IMG/VR virus record: IMGVR_UViG_3300033553_000116
Location: 1 to 64,000 of that record
Length of the DNA: 64,000 nucleotides
Source: a virus
Strand: one strand, 5' to 3'
The stretch's first letter is position 1. Each line of letters starts with the position of its first letter. Below, piece after piece: positions 44,397-53,663 of the stretch. Made by a program: the position numbers and the translations under genes. The notes below the pieces were generated by a model. It saw only the letters and a list, made by a program, of their open reading frames with translations. It made no database searches and had not been told where the DNA came from.

Positions 44397-44606
44397 TTAC
44401 TTACGGACGCATTCGAAGAAGTTATCCCAAGTACCTTTACCAACACCAGAGTATGTTTCAGTATCAACGTATGCCATAACGACATCGCTAACTTCAACAA
44501 ACCCGTGTCTAGTTAATGCATCGTAGCTATAATCAGATAAACCTATATCTTTAAGCTTAGCACCCCCAGATGTAACAAGGTTTAGACGGTTTGATAATAA
44601 CCAATA
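44397..44606 (-). pseudogene. Remnant of a minus-strand gene (C-terminal 69 codons)
   Basis: The minus frame from 44606 to TAA at 44397-44399 reads coherently, ending DVVMAYVDTETYSGVGKG and TWDNFFECVRK. There is no ATG or ribosome site near its start, only a TGA at 44607-44609. The single in-frame ATG would leave 27 residues. It looks like the 3' end of a truncated or frameshifted gene. The rest of the 44400-44720 gap shows no other gene, only an A-tract near 44643 resembling the upstream part of the phage promoter. Confidence 0.5.
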
Positions 44607-44725
44607 TCAAATTAATTCCAACATAACTGCTCCAATACATTTTTTAAAAAAGTTAAAATACTACATAGAATCTAACTGAACAATCCTATCATTTGAGTAA
44701 ATAAATTTATAAGGGAGGATATAAG

Positions 44726-46348
44726 ATGCCAAGCATTGCACTTGAGGTTCCTGAAACCTATAATAATATCACAAGACCCATTACTGTTGGGATGGTCCGT
44801 GACTTAATAAAACGATTCAAACTACCCAATGATACTAAGGTTGCCTTTGCAGGTGGAGCCGAGACAATTGCCCATGAAGGATCAACGTTAGCTAGTGTAA
44901 ACAATGATGCAATATTCCCCTTTCACGGTAAAGTAAATGTTGAAATGGAGGAGATGTATATAGAAGACAATATTCTAACTACCGCTATCAAACGTTTCGA
45001 CAACCCAGCTATTTTTGAAGACGCTGCATTGGGTGTGAAGATGCATCCAGTCTACACCAGCGCAGAGACAGCTATTACATTTACTTACAGCGGTAACTCA
45101 CAAGGTGAGGTTGAACGTTGGAGAGATAATGTACGTAGAAAAAGCACTGAAGGTATGGAGACATTATTGCATGAACTTATATACCACTTTAGTCCACCTA
45201 CAGTATTCCACCCTATCCTACGTGAGATTTATAATAAGCGCGAATCATTAGCTGGATACAATGAGACTTGGGAGAAGTGGCTAGAAGATTGCTACGATCC
45301 AAGAATGAGTGTTCTATCAAACCTTGACGGTGAACGTGGACTTCCTATTATATCTGAGAAACAAATTCAAGTACAAGGTTGGTTTGACTTCCGTACTGAA
45401 CCAGATAAAGGAACTAAGGAAGAAGATGGGGCTAAGTGGACATTTAGTTTCACATATACTTTCCAGTGGGATAAGGTTACTGGTATGGTATTAAGATATC
45501 CAATAACTGTACATAATCAATTATTGAATATGAAATATATTCCAGTAGAAAAGATTTATAATCCATATGACCAGCCAAGACGGACTAGTCATAGTGGTGC
45601 ATTGCGTGATGACTTTTCAAAGATTAACTATGAAAGAGATACAGCGTATACTGGTGTAGTGATACCTGAGTTTGATGATTGGCGTGGCAGTGAAGTAAGT
45701 AGTAAAACATTTCCTATCTTTACTGCACTGACTGGCATTGATGCCGTTAACCCACTTAATCTTTTAAACTTAAGAGAACTTGGTGAGGTATCTATAGCAG
45801 AACCAATCATGATGTACATTAGGGATAATCGAAAGTGGATTATGGATTACTTAAGTAGCGTATTCCTAATAACAGTTTATAAGGGTGATATACCTCAAAG
45901 CAGCGCTAACTTTTATTTAGATGAAAACCTAGACATTAATTCCAATAGTCCATTGGATCTACGTAAGGTGTATCATGTTAGACTTTCTTTTGTAACCGAC
46001 CTTCGTCTACTAAGGCCATTCGCTAGAGATGTACTATTAAACAATCCTGATATTTGTTATAAGGTAATTGATTTAGTAGAAAGCCTGCAGACTACTAGTT
46101 TAGGTATCAGTGATCGTGTTGGTGCAGCTACGCCTGCCACATACTACGGTAGATCTAGAAAGGGTACAGGTAGATTTGAAGGTAAGCTTACAGATACCTT
46201 ACGAGTAATAGGCGACCGCTTGGTAACTAATACAAGTTTCACGGATACTGTCTCTAAAATAAAGACTGGTATTGATTTAGCGGAAGTAGGTCAAGGACGC
46301 GGTATCAACAGCGTTATGGCTGCCGGTATCATAATACATAAAGGGTAA
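44726..46348 (+). CDS. Virion structural protein, 540 aa
   Basis: ATG follows AAGGGAGGATATAAG. The first 130 residues are beta-rich; the middle has many aromatic residues (WFDFRTEPDKGTKE, FSFTYTFQWDKV), typical of tail or neck structural proteins, and the C-terminus has a long helix (TGRFEGKLTDTLRVIG). No enzyme motif. It begins a five-gene row, ending at 50909, that probably builds one part of the tail or baseplate. Confidence 0.7.
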   Translation: MPSIALEVPETYNNITRPITVGMVRDLIKRFKLPNDTKVAFAGGAETIAHEGSTLASVNNDAIFPFHGKVNVEMEEMYIEDNILTTAIKRFDNPAIFEDAALGVKMHPVYTSAETAITFTYSGNSQGEVERWRDNVRRKSTEGMETLLHELIYHFSPPTVFHPILREIYNKRESLAGYNETWEKWLEDCYDPRMSVLSNLDGERGLPIISEKQIQVQGWFDFRTEPDKGTKEEDGAKWTFSFTYTFQWDKVTGMVLRYPITVHNQLLNMKYIPVEKIYNPYDQPRRTSHSGALRDDFSKINYERDTAYTGVVIPEFDDWRGSEVSSKTFPIFTALTGIDAVNPLNLLNLRELGEVSIAEPIMMYIRDNRKWIMDYLSSVFLITVYKGDIPQSSANFYLDENLDINSNSPLDLRKVYHVRLSFVTDLRLLRPFARDVLLNNPDICYKVIDLVESLQTTSLGISDRVGAATPATYYGRSRKGTGRFEGKLTDTLRVIGDRLVTNTSFTDTVSKIKTGIDLAEVGQGRGINSVMAAGIIIHKG

Positions 46349-46353
46349 GACAA

Positions 46354-47721
46354 ATGGGAATACTAGTACCAAAAGCAACACCTGCTCCAGTAGTAAGTGT
46401 AGAGAAACAAGATCCAGTTATTCCAGTGGATTACGATTATAAGACAGTTATAGAAGATGGCCGTTATACGAGCCACAATCATCTTCTAACGTACATTGCA
46501 GGCTCGTCATGGGTAGTTACTTACTTCCAGCAACAATTAGGTAAAGATGACGAACCAACAGCACAGGACTTAAATAAGGACCCTGTCTATCAGCAGTACA
46601 TTAGGATTAGTGATTTCGAGTTAAAGGTATCTTCTTCTTTATCTGAATCTCAGGATGCAACAACTAAGGAATTTGAAGTTACAGGTGAGGCTACCATCTA
46701 TCCACCAGTCCTACCAAATAAAGGTGATATGTTTATTGCTGATATTGGTGACGGTAGAGATGCTGTATTTGCAATCGTTAGTACTGAACGTTTAACAATT
46801 CTAAAGAAGACATGTTACAACATCAGTTATATATTGGTTGACTTTGCAGTAGATGCTAGAATAGAGGATTTCAATAGGAAGACTGTTGAAGAAACTCATT
46901 TCCTTAAGTCGTTATTAAATCACGGTGTTGATCCAGTAGTAGTTGATGAGGATTATAATCGTCATCTATCGCTTAAGGATTTGCGTGGTAAGTTAATGGG
47001 TGCATACTTTGGAAGATTCTTTCAGAAGAATGTAGCATCACTTGCTGTTCCAGGTCAAGACTGGGTAACGTTTGATCCATTCTTAGTTAAATGCATCAAG
47101 AGCTTCATGGAAACTCGAGAGCACCCAATGTTAAGGAATATGAAGAACTACTCTGTAGAGCTACCTGGCAGAGCTCTCCCGCTAACTATATGGGATGTAC
47201 TGATGCGGTTCTCTATTGACATGCTTCCACTGGTCAATGAGAAGTTAGCTTTAGTGGATAGTCACTACTTTGGAACTGTCCCTCAGTTTGAAGGTGTCTA
47301 TTACTCTAATATTAATTCAGTAGTATATCCTGTAGATATGGGCAACTCTGATATAAACAGTATGTTTATTAAACCTGCTGGAACCCCGACTAGAGACATT
47401 GGTCATCAGTTTGAGACCACACGTTTAGCATCACTTGCTATGTTACCTGCTATATCTAATATAGGGTTTGATAACTTACCTTCTATTTGGCCTGTCACTA
47501 AAGATGAATTTTATATATTTAGTAAAGCCTTTTACCATGGCATTGCTGTAGATCAAAGTCAACTTGAAGCATTGGTATTAAAGGCACTGTCTGGTGAACC
47601 TATTAATCAGAAAGCTTTATATGAGTTATCTACAGAGGTTGATACTTGGGGTTACTTAGAACAGTTCTATTATGTGCCTGTACTAATGATCCTTATTAAG
47701 ATGGTACTACATGGTCTCTAG
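46354..47721 (+). CDS. Virion structural protein, 455 aa
   Basis: Six bases behind the previous stop, ATG follows GGGTAAGACAA. N-terminal disordered Pro/Val segment (ATPAPVVSVEKQDP), then a beta-rich domain with YPPVLPNKGDMFIADIGDG at about residues 125-145, a barrel-like fold seen in tail-hub proteins. Helical C-terminal half. It fits a tail or baseplate component, but family not assigned. Confidence 0.68.
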   Translation: MGILVPKATPAPVVSVEKQDPVIPVDYDYKTVIEDGRYTSHNHLLTYIAGSSWVVTYFQQQLGKDDEPTAQDLNKDPVYQQYIRISDFELKVSSSLSESQDATTKEFEVTGEATIYPPVLPNKGDMFIADIGDGRDAVFAIVSTERLTILKKTCYNISYILVDFAVDARIEDFNRKTVEETHFLKSLLNHGVDPVVVDEDYNRHLSLKDLRGKLMGAYFGRFFQKNVASLAVPGQDWVTFDPFLVKCIKSFMETREHPMLRNMKNYSVELPGRALPLTIWDVLMRFSIDMLPLVNEKLALVDSHYFGTVPQFEGVYYSNINSVVYPVDMGNSDINSMFIKPAGTPTRDIGHQFETTRLASLAMLPAISNIGFDNLPSIWPVTKDEFYIFSKAFYHGIAVDQSQLEALVLKALSGEPINQKALYELSTEVDTWGYLEQFYYVPVLMILIKMVLHGL

Positions 47722-47748
47722 GCCTGAATAAATAAAAAAGGAAATTAA

Positions 47749-48324
47749 ATGGTAGCTCCTAAAAGGAAAACAGCAGCCTACATTATTTTTAACTATATCT
47801 ATCAAGTTTATATACCGCAGCATCATTTATATTCAGCTGAGTATATTAAGCTTGTTGGGATACCTACCACAGGTAACCCATCAATAGATAGAGAATTAGC
47901 AAATTCTAAGACCCTAAGTCAACAGACCATTGTAGGTATGTCTGAGATGTTAGATAATGGAGCATCTATGACCCTTGCTGACCCTGCTAAATCCGCTGAG
48001 ATTTATACAGCCATTAGAGAACATTTAACTGAATTCGATGCACGAGTTAGACAAGGTCAGATCTCTGGAGATGATATACCTCATGATGATTTGCGTAAGT
48101 TGGATAACCTAGCAGCCGAACTATTTACACAGGCTAAATATTACATGAAGGCAGATGCTACAGATAGTAGACTATTTAATAGTATTGCATCATTGTCTAG
48201 TAGACCAGGCTTACGTCGAAATGCAACACCGACTGAGAAGAAGCCTATAAAGCAAACTGACTACCAACCTATTAGTGATAGCATTTCAAAGAATGCATTC
48301 GCTACATCTAAATGGAGAAGATAA
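47749..48324 (+). CDS. Unknown structural-type protein, 191 aa
   Basis: ATG follows AAAAAAGGAAATTAA. Alpha/beta N-terminus (PKRKTAAYIIFNYIYQVYIP) and helical C-terminus. Tightly packed between two larger structural genes, with the stop touching the next start. A small tail-assembly protein is plausible. Confidence 0.7.
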   Translation: MVAPKRKTAAYIIFNYIYQVYIPQHHLYSAEYIKLVGIPTTGNPSIDRELANSKTLSQQTIVGMSEMLDNGASMTLADPAKSAEIYTAIREHLTEFDARVRQGQISGDDIPHDDLRKLDNLAAELFTQAKYYMKADATDSRLFNSIASLSSRPGLRRNATPTEKKPIKQTDYQPISDSISKNAFATSKWRR

Positions 48325-49662
48325 ATGGCTATTGAAAACACTCCTCTAATTGAGGAGCTGGTTGATATTTTTACAAACACTCCTCTACCACCTAGCTTTG
48401 TATGGGAGTGTACTATAGTTTTACCTGATAAGGATGTAAAAGTCCAAAAGGTAATTAGCATTGATATTCTTAGAAACTATACTAGTAACTTTGCGGATGA
48501 GGTTATTATAAAACTTTCTCTTCCTGAAGGTTTCTTTAATAGTCAGGTAATGGCTAATAGTGAGAGTTTGATTTTTGAACTAACAAGAACTCCTTTAGGA
48601 GATAGTATCTCCGATAGTATTGAGCCGTATGTTAAACGATATAAGGCAATTATACAAGATGAATCTAATAGCGTCTTGGCTGCACGACATGCTGTATCAC
48701 AGGATCCAGATGCCAATGACTTGTCAAGTACTGTAGAAAAGAACTTTCAGTTAACTGAAGTAGCCTTAGAACAGATACGAGTTTATGAAACAGGTGGTAT
48801 TTTTAGAGATGTTGTTCCGGGGAAGGTAGCTAGATATGTACTTTCCCATATGAGTTCACAGTTGGATCTATCTGTCAAGGACACCATTAAGGGTGTAGAT
48901 ATGGTAGAGCCTGATAATACTTCTGTACAAACCCATGTAGTTATTCCACATGGTACTAGGGTACAAGACGTTCCTAATGTTATCCAAGAGGAATGGGGTG
49001 GTATTTATAATAGTGGTGTCGGCTGTTACTTGCAGGATAATCAATGGTTTCTATGGCCTCAGTATAGAGTAAATAGATTCTCAGAAGAGAAACGTAGCCT
49101 TAGGATTTATAACTTACCTCCTAAAAGGTATCCTAGCATAGAGAAGACCTATAGATTAAATGGCAGTGAATTAGTTATCTTATCTACCGGACAAGCTAAG
49201 CACAAAGATGTAAGTTACGCTGACAAACTTAACTATGGTAATGGTACTCGTTTTACTAGCGCTACTAGGATCTGGGAAGGGTTTGGTACTACTGAAGCTA
49301 ATAAGTTTACTATGATCCGTGCGGTTAATAATACAGAAATTAAAGGTATTGTTAGTAATGATATAGATTATGCCCCAGTTGCACCTAAGAGAATAACCGA
49401 TAACTCATTCTCAGAAGCCAGTAGACTCTCTAGAAGAATGGGGTCAGTAGTTGAGTTTGTATGGGAGAACTCTAGGATAGACCTTATATATCCAGGCATG
49501 CCTCTTAAATTTTATTATTTACATAAGGATGAAATAAAAGAATTGCAAGGTGTAGTGGTTCAAGCACACCACTTTATATACGACTCATCAACTAGTCCTC
49601 AACAGATGAAACATATAACTAATACAGCCCTCTCTATATTTGTAGAGCAGATGCCTGATTAA
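48325..49662 (+). CDS. Tail hub-like structural protein, 445 aa
   Basis: Starts directly after the previous stop with AGAAGATAA upstream. It contains IPHGTRVQDVPNVIQEEWGG followed by GCYLQDNQWFLWPQYR, and late on LIYPGMPLKFYYLHKDEI then a beta strand pair (LQGVVVQAHHFIYDS). This pattern, beta-rich with a 'PGMP' turn, resembles baseplate/tail-hub proteins that form a trimer under the tail tube. T4 gp27 similarity is only suggestive. Confidence 0.65.
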   Translation: MAIENTPLIEELVDIFTNTPLPPSFVWECTIVLPDKDVKVQKVISIDILRNYTSNFADEVIIKLSLPEGFFNSQVMANSESLIFELTRTPLGDSISDSIEPYVKRYKAIIQDESNSVLAARHAVSQDPDANDLSSTVEKNFQLTEVALEQIRVYETGGIFRDVVPGKVARYVLSHMSSQLDLSVKDTIKGVDMVEPDNTSVQTHVVIPHGTRVQDVPNVIQEEWGGIYNSGVGCYLQDNQWFLWPQYRVNRFSEEKRSLRIYNLPPKRYPSIEKTYRLNGSELVILSTGQAKHKDVSYADKLNYGNGTRFTSATRIWEGFGTTEANKFTMIRAVNNTEIKGIVSNDIDYAPVAPKRITDNSFSEASRLSRRMGSVVEFVWENSRIDLIYPGMPLKFYYLHKDEIKELQGVVVQAHHFIYDSSTSPQQMKHITNTALSIFVEQMPD

Positions 49663-49682
49663 AATATAAAAAAGGTTTGACA

Positions 49683-50909
49683 ATGAAAAAGATAGATTTA
49701 AATAAATACCTAGAGCCAACTTTAGGGCACGAGTCACTAACTGATGAGGAGCTAGAGCATATATCAGTCGAGCACTTACAATCAGTAGTAGATAGTCACT
49801 ATCTTGCAATGGAGTCAATAATGGACACCTTAGAAGATTTGGCAACTATGAATGAAAATGCCACTTACACCATTGAATCACTACCTTTAAATATCCAAGG
49901 ATATATTCTCACTACCGACGGTGTTTACAGTGCTGAAGATGTAGGTGTGTCATTGGAGGAATCTGTTGGCGGTATTAGTAACATCCTACATCGTATCTGG
50001 GATAACATGTTTATTCAGTATAAACAACTCTGGGAAGGATTAAATAATATCTTCCGTAAAAATGAAACAGCAGCGTTGAGGACACTTGAACAGTTCTCTA
50101 AGTTCGAAGATAAACTATCAGGCAGTAGAAAGAAAGATGAGATTGTTACTAGTTATGCAGGTATTGATATGGCATTCTACATGCCAGGTACTAAAAACTA
50201 CCACGCTTCACCTACTGAACTAGTTAGTCGTGAATTAAAAATGAATGAATATGTTTTCAAAACATTTGTTCCACAACTAACTAAGGTTACTTCAACCATT
50301 GAGTCAGCCATTAAGAACTTTGACCCTACCGATGTCAAGGCTTATGATAAGGGGTTCTTAGAACCATTAAGTAAAATTGATCATCCTGTAGAATCATTTG
50401 ATAGGAAGTTTTATGGCGATGCTGAATATATATGGGGTTACTCATTTACAGATTCATTCTTCACAGCGTTATCTGGTAAGCCTAGTGATATGCCAAGATT
50501 AGATAAAATAGGATCTAAGGCTAAGTTAGTACATAATCACTCAGTTGCATCAATGGCCGCTATGAGAATTATTCCAGATGTTAAATTAACAGCAAGTGAA
50601 TCGTTGGGCATTATTAAAGATGTTAAAAGCATCCTTAATAATATTGTAGACTCTTCAAAAAATCATAGTTCAGAAAAGAGAGCTTTGGATACCTTAATAG
50701 ATAAGGTATCAACTTTAACAAATAAATATAGTAAAAATGAATTAGATATTTCTGCTAAATTACTGAAAGAAGATCTAAATAACCTTAAGAGATTTGTTAA
50801 TGCTTTAGTTTATCACTATGTTAAACTACCAGCAACCTTCGCTACCCACCAGGCATTTTCAATGTCACAGGTAGGTATATTAATTGGCCGCATTGCCAAG
50901 CGTTCATAA
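49683..50909 (+). CDS. Inner-head-type protein, 408 aa
   Basis: ATG at 49683 follows AAAAAAGGTTTGACA. N-terminal residues 1-55 are acidic and helical with a GHESLTDEELEH site; an SLEES site near residue 98 is followed by GGISNILHRIWDNMFIQYK, which parallels the SLEG plus amphipathic helix of the 426-aa protein at 41366. The remainder is helical. I infer a head-internal or ejected protein matured by an S-x-E-cutting protease, though the protease itself is not identified in the window. Confidence 0.7.
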   Translation: MKKIDLNKYLEPTLGHESLTDEELEHISVEHLQSVVDSHYLAMESIMDTLEDLATMNENATYTIESLPLNIQGYILTTDGVYSAEDVGVSLEESVGGISNILHRIWDNMFIQYKQLWEGLNNIFRKNETAALRTLEQFSKFEDKLSGSRKKDEIVTSYAGIDMAFYMPGTKNYHASPTELVSRELKMNEYVFKTFVPQLTKVTSTIESAIKNFDPTDVKAYDKGFLEPLSKIDHPVESFDRKFYGDAEYIWGYSFTDSFFTALSGKPSDMPRLDKIGSKAKLVHNHSVASMAAMRIIPDVKLTASESLGIIKDVKSILNNIVDSSKNHSSEKRALDTLIDKVSTLTNKYSKNELDISAKLLKEDLNNLKRFVNALVYHYVKLPATFATHQAFSMSQVGILIGRIAKRS

Positions 50910-50927
50910 CTATTAAACTAACCATAA

Positions 50928-50956
50928 GAGAGTGCCGTAATGGCACTCTCTTTTAT
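50928..50956 (+). terminator. Rho-independent terminator
   Basis: GAGAGTGCC / GGCACTCTC stem around GTAAT with TTTTAT; ends the structural row. Confidence 0.85.
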
Positions 50957-50959
50957 ATG

Positions 50960-51004
50960 TCGATTCAATCTCAGGTTACATCTATATTACTTTAATGAAT
51001 AGAT
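50960..51004 (+). promoter_or_regulatory. Phage-specific promoter copy (AGGTTACA subclass)
   Basis: CGATTCAATCTCAGGTTACA followed by TCTATATTACTTTAATGAAT. Matches the copy at 42731 in both the upstream GATTyAA and the AGGTTACA spacer. Confidence 0.78.
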
Positions 51005-51057
51005 AACAGATAGAACTTTAATTAGTTGTATTTGAATTAAAATAATTGGAGAATAAC

Positions 51058-51498
51058 ATGTTAGAAGAAATCAATTCAGTAAAAACATTTAATACTAAAG
51101 ATAAAGTCATTGTAATGATGGGTAAACGAGAAAACCTAAAAGGTATACAAATTGTTGAGGGTATCATTTTAAGAGCACCTAAGAAGGCTTCTAAAGATAA
51201 TAAGTTTGTTATCCTGTTACCTAACGGGATAGCTGTAGCCACTGCCCCCCAGTTATTTGTTACTAATGAGGGAAAATACTTCCGTAAAGAGGAGCATTTC
51301 ACTGTGTCATATATTTGTCATATGCCTGAGTTAAAGATATTTGCAAATGCTTCATGGAATGCAGTTTGGGATATGTACGAACATTTAGTTGCTCAGTTAT
51401 CTAATATAGCTATGCATATACGTTGTTCTAAGAAAGCGGTTACTATAACCAATGACTATATAAGAAATACGGATACTACAAAAATGAGTACGTATTAA
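51058..51498 (+). CDS. Unknown protein, 146 aa
   Basis: ATG at 51058 follows TTGGAGAATAAC; an in-frame TTG lies 12 bases upstream. Lysine-rich N-terminus and a central beta region (KFVILLPNGIAVATAPQLFV). Helical C-terminus. No family recognised. First gene behind a promoter copy. Confidence 0.7.
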   Translation: MLEEINSVKTFNTKDKVIVMMGKRENLKGIQIVEGIILRAPKKASKDNKFVILLPNGIAVATAPQLFVTNEGKYFRKEEHFTVSYICHMPELKIFANASWNAVWDMYEHLVAQLSNIAMHIRCSKKAVTITNDYIRNTDTTKMSTY

Positions 51499-51514
51499 TG
51501 AGGTTAAATAAAGG

Positions 51515-51552
51515 TAGGAGGCATTTGCTTCCTATACTTTTTTTTTTGTTTA
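51515..51552 (+). terminator. Probable terminator
   Basis: TAGGAGGCA / TGCTTCCTA imperfect stem followed by ten T's. Weaker stem than others but the T-run is long. Confidence 0.65.
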
Positions 51553-51620
51553 ATGTGGTAAATTTTAACATGCGAGTATAATCCTCTGTAAAATAATTTT
51601 TTTAAGTTAAGGACTAACAC

Positions 51621-52190
51621 ATGACTGAAGAACAACCCTATACTCCAACTATAGTAGATAATAGATTACACACTATCCAAGAGATGCTACAAGGTGTAAA
51701 TGAAAGACACGCAAGTATAACCAGACGTATCCAGGCATCTCCTATTAGTATCGGTGAGTCAAAGGTACCCATTGGATTACAGTATGTTTATCAAACTCAG
51801 GCTCTTCCAAGTACCCGCTTAGTTATTATATTTGATGAATCTGATCGTGAGATTATCGCCATTCCTAAAAATGTTTTATATAGCTACGAGCCATTGGACA
51901 TGGATGCAACTAAACGTTCACTAAACCTTTTTATCAACCATCCTGATAAGCGTGTTATAGAACAGTTAATTGGATTAGTAGAAACACTACAACGTGAAGG
52001 GTTTGATTTTAGAGCAATGCCGATGCGAGATGTAATGGCTATTACAAATCCAGACATCGATGTAGATATATCTGGTATGCAACTATTTCCATTACTATAT
52101 TTAAAAAGTAGATATACTGATGAAGTTGTATATGTCAATACAGAAGCTGTTGTAATCCGTTCTGCTGGTGCTGAAGACACTAGTCACTAA
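51621..52190 (+). CDS. Unknown protein, 189 aa
   Basis: ATG follows TAAGGACTAACAC. A helical N-terminal region of 40 residues (LHTIQEMLQGVNERH), then alpha/beta sequence. No known motif. Downstream is a promoter copy, so it may be a separate unit from the 52256 gene. Confidence 0.72.
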   Translation: MTEEQPYTPTIVDNRLHTIQEMLQGVNERHASITRRIQASPISIGESKVPIGLQYVYQTQALPSTRLVIIFDESDREIIAIPKNVLYSYEPLDMDATKRSLNLFINHPDKRVIEQLIGLVETLQREGFDFRAMPMRDVMAITNPDIDVDISGMQLFPLLYLKSRYTDEVVYVNTEAVVIRSAGAEDTSH

Positions 52191-52192
52191 AA

Positions 52193-52236
52193 TTGATCTA
52201 AAAAAGTCACAGCACTATATTACTATAATGAATACC
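52193..52236 (+). promoter_or_regulatory. Phage-specific promoter copy (GATCTAAAAAAGT subclass)
   Basis: TTGATCTAAAAAAGTCACAG followed by CACTATATTACTATAATGAA. Strong match to both parts of the consensus. Confidence 0.85.
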
Positions 52237-52255
52237 AACCTTAAAAGGATTTACT

Positions 52256-52867
52256 ATGAAATTAACAATTGCAGATTGGGCACGTACTGCCGGACTTACC
52301 GTCGATGATTTACCAACACAGCTTTCAGTTCTCTCATCTGAGGTTATTGAAACTATGCAGGGCCTTAATCTTAGACATCGTTACCTAGTAATAGATGGCT
52401 TAGTAGATGTCCACTGGATGGTACAGGTTGCAAAAGCATTAACTGATGGTGCGATGGATCTTACTTCACAGTTACAGGATCTATTTGATGAAGTGGATGA
52501 TATCTTCCCTTTTCTCATTAGTAAACATTTCCAAAATGGACAGCATGTAGTTATGGAAGCCAACTTCTCTAAGTTCTGTAAAACAGTTGAAGAAGCTGAA
52601 GCTACACTCAAAGCTTATCGTGAAATTAAAGTTGATGTACACTATAAAAGAGTCGGCGACCTTTACGTTATACGTTCTTCGTTTAATCAGATTGGTATAG
52701 ACGGTAAAACTTATTCTAAAGATAAGATTCTTAAGTCTATTAATTTTATTGAACCGCGTTTCATTGGTATTCCGGACTCTAGCTTTAGTCAGGCTGTCCA
52801 AGAAGGTTATGGCGGATCAGCTAGTATGTATGACAAAGCTGTAGCCAAGCATGGCTTTTGCGGTTAA
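52256..52867 (+). CDS. Unknown protein, 203 aa
   Basis: ATG follows CTTAAAAGGATTTACT. Mixed alpha/beta with a helix-rich N-terminal half (LTIADWARTAGLTVDDLP) that could be helix-turn-helix-like, though I see no clear fold signature. No membrane segment. First gene of the row leading to thymidylate synthase. Confidence 0.72.
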   Translation: MKLTIADWARTAGLTVDDLPTQLSVLSSEVIETMQGLNLRHRYLVIDGLVDVHWMVQVAKALTDGAMDLTSQLQDLFDEVDDIFPFLISKHFQNGQHVVMEANFSKFCKTVEEAEATLKAYREIKVDVHYKRVGDLYVIRSSFNQIGIDGKTYSKDKILKSINFIEPRFIGIPDSSFSQAVQEGYGGSASMYDKAVAKHGFCG

Positions 52868-52900
52868 TTAAATCTACCATTAATAAGAAAGGAATTTGAA

Positions 52901-53383
52901 ATGACAGATGAAAGCGATTGGGATAAGATTGGAGCCACAGCTAAGGCTTTAGCCGATGCGTCTAGTGAAGATACTATCCAGGTACGACCAGATCTTTTAA
53001 AGATAAGTGATACAGACATCCAATGGGCTGACGATATGGCTAGCCAATTCACGAGCCTAGCATTAGATGCTAATGAAGAGCATGCTGTATCCACTATATT
53101 CCCCGAAGAAATAATTAAGCTTGGTAGTAGATTCTTAAAACTACAACTAGGTGAAGCTATGGGTGAAAATGTAGTTATTGAATTAGAACTAGCTCATGGT
53201 GTTGCTGTGTTGAAAGGTAGCTTTAAGTCAACTGCATTTAATGAAAGCCGCACCTCTGGTTTACTTATCAGTAAAGATAGCGTTGAATCATTGGTACCAA
53301 TAATGGCCAAATGGATCAAGTGGTACGATGACCACGCTATGTCATTGGGTCTACTCTCAACAACTGAAGGGACTGATTACTAA
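52901..53383 (+). CDS. Unknown acidic protein, 160 aa
   Basis: ATG follows AGAAAGGAATTTGAA. Acidic, alternating helices and strands. Its stop overlaps the next start (TAATG). No recognised family. Confidence 0.73.
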   Translation: MTDESDWDKIGATAKALADASSEDTIQVRPDLLKISDTDIQWADDMASQFTSLALDANEEHAVSTIFPEEIIKLGSRFLKLQLGEAMGENVVIELELAHGVAVLKGSFKSTAFNESRTSGLLISKDSVESLVPIMAKWIKWYDDHAMSLGLLSTTEGTDY

Positions 53384-53643
53384 TGGGTCGGTCTTTGATT
53401 GGCAAATACAGTAGTGAGTCTAAGGACACAAAGCAAGTTGCAATGAAGGTAGGGGATAGATTAGAAATTATGTCTGATGCCATTACTGACAAAGCACCTT
53501 GTAATGCAAGTATTGTGGCTGTAACTGAAAAAACTATCACTGTCTCTTATGGCGATGAGGAAGAGACTTTTGATATCACTAAACTTAAAGTAACAGACTC
53601 TTGGGAATCAGAAGACTCAGGGTCTGTGGTTTGGAAGGTTTAG
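53383..53643 (+). CDS. Unknown small beta-rich protein, 86 aa
   Basis: Starts at the ATG overlapping the previous stop. Strand-rich sequence with KVGDRLEIMS and SIVAVTEKTITVSYGDEE, which resembles small beta-barrel (KOW/SH3-like) domains, but that is an impression only. It lies 20 bases before thymidylate synthase. Confidence 0.68.
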   Translation: MGRSLIGKYSSESKDTKQVAMKVGDRLEIMSDAITDKAPCNASIVAVTEKTITVSYGDEEETFDITKLKVTDSWESEDSGSVVWKV

Positions 53644-53663
53644 TTTTATAAACAAGGATTAAT

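Noticed and set aside
44234-44500. 88-aa minus-strand ORF overlapping the 43301 gene
   Set aside because: Antisense to a well-supported gene and crosses a terminator; the coherent sequence is in another frame (44397-44606).
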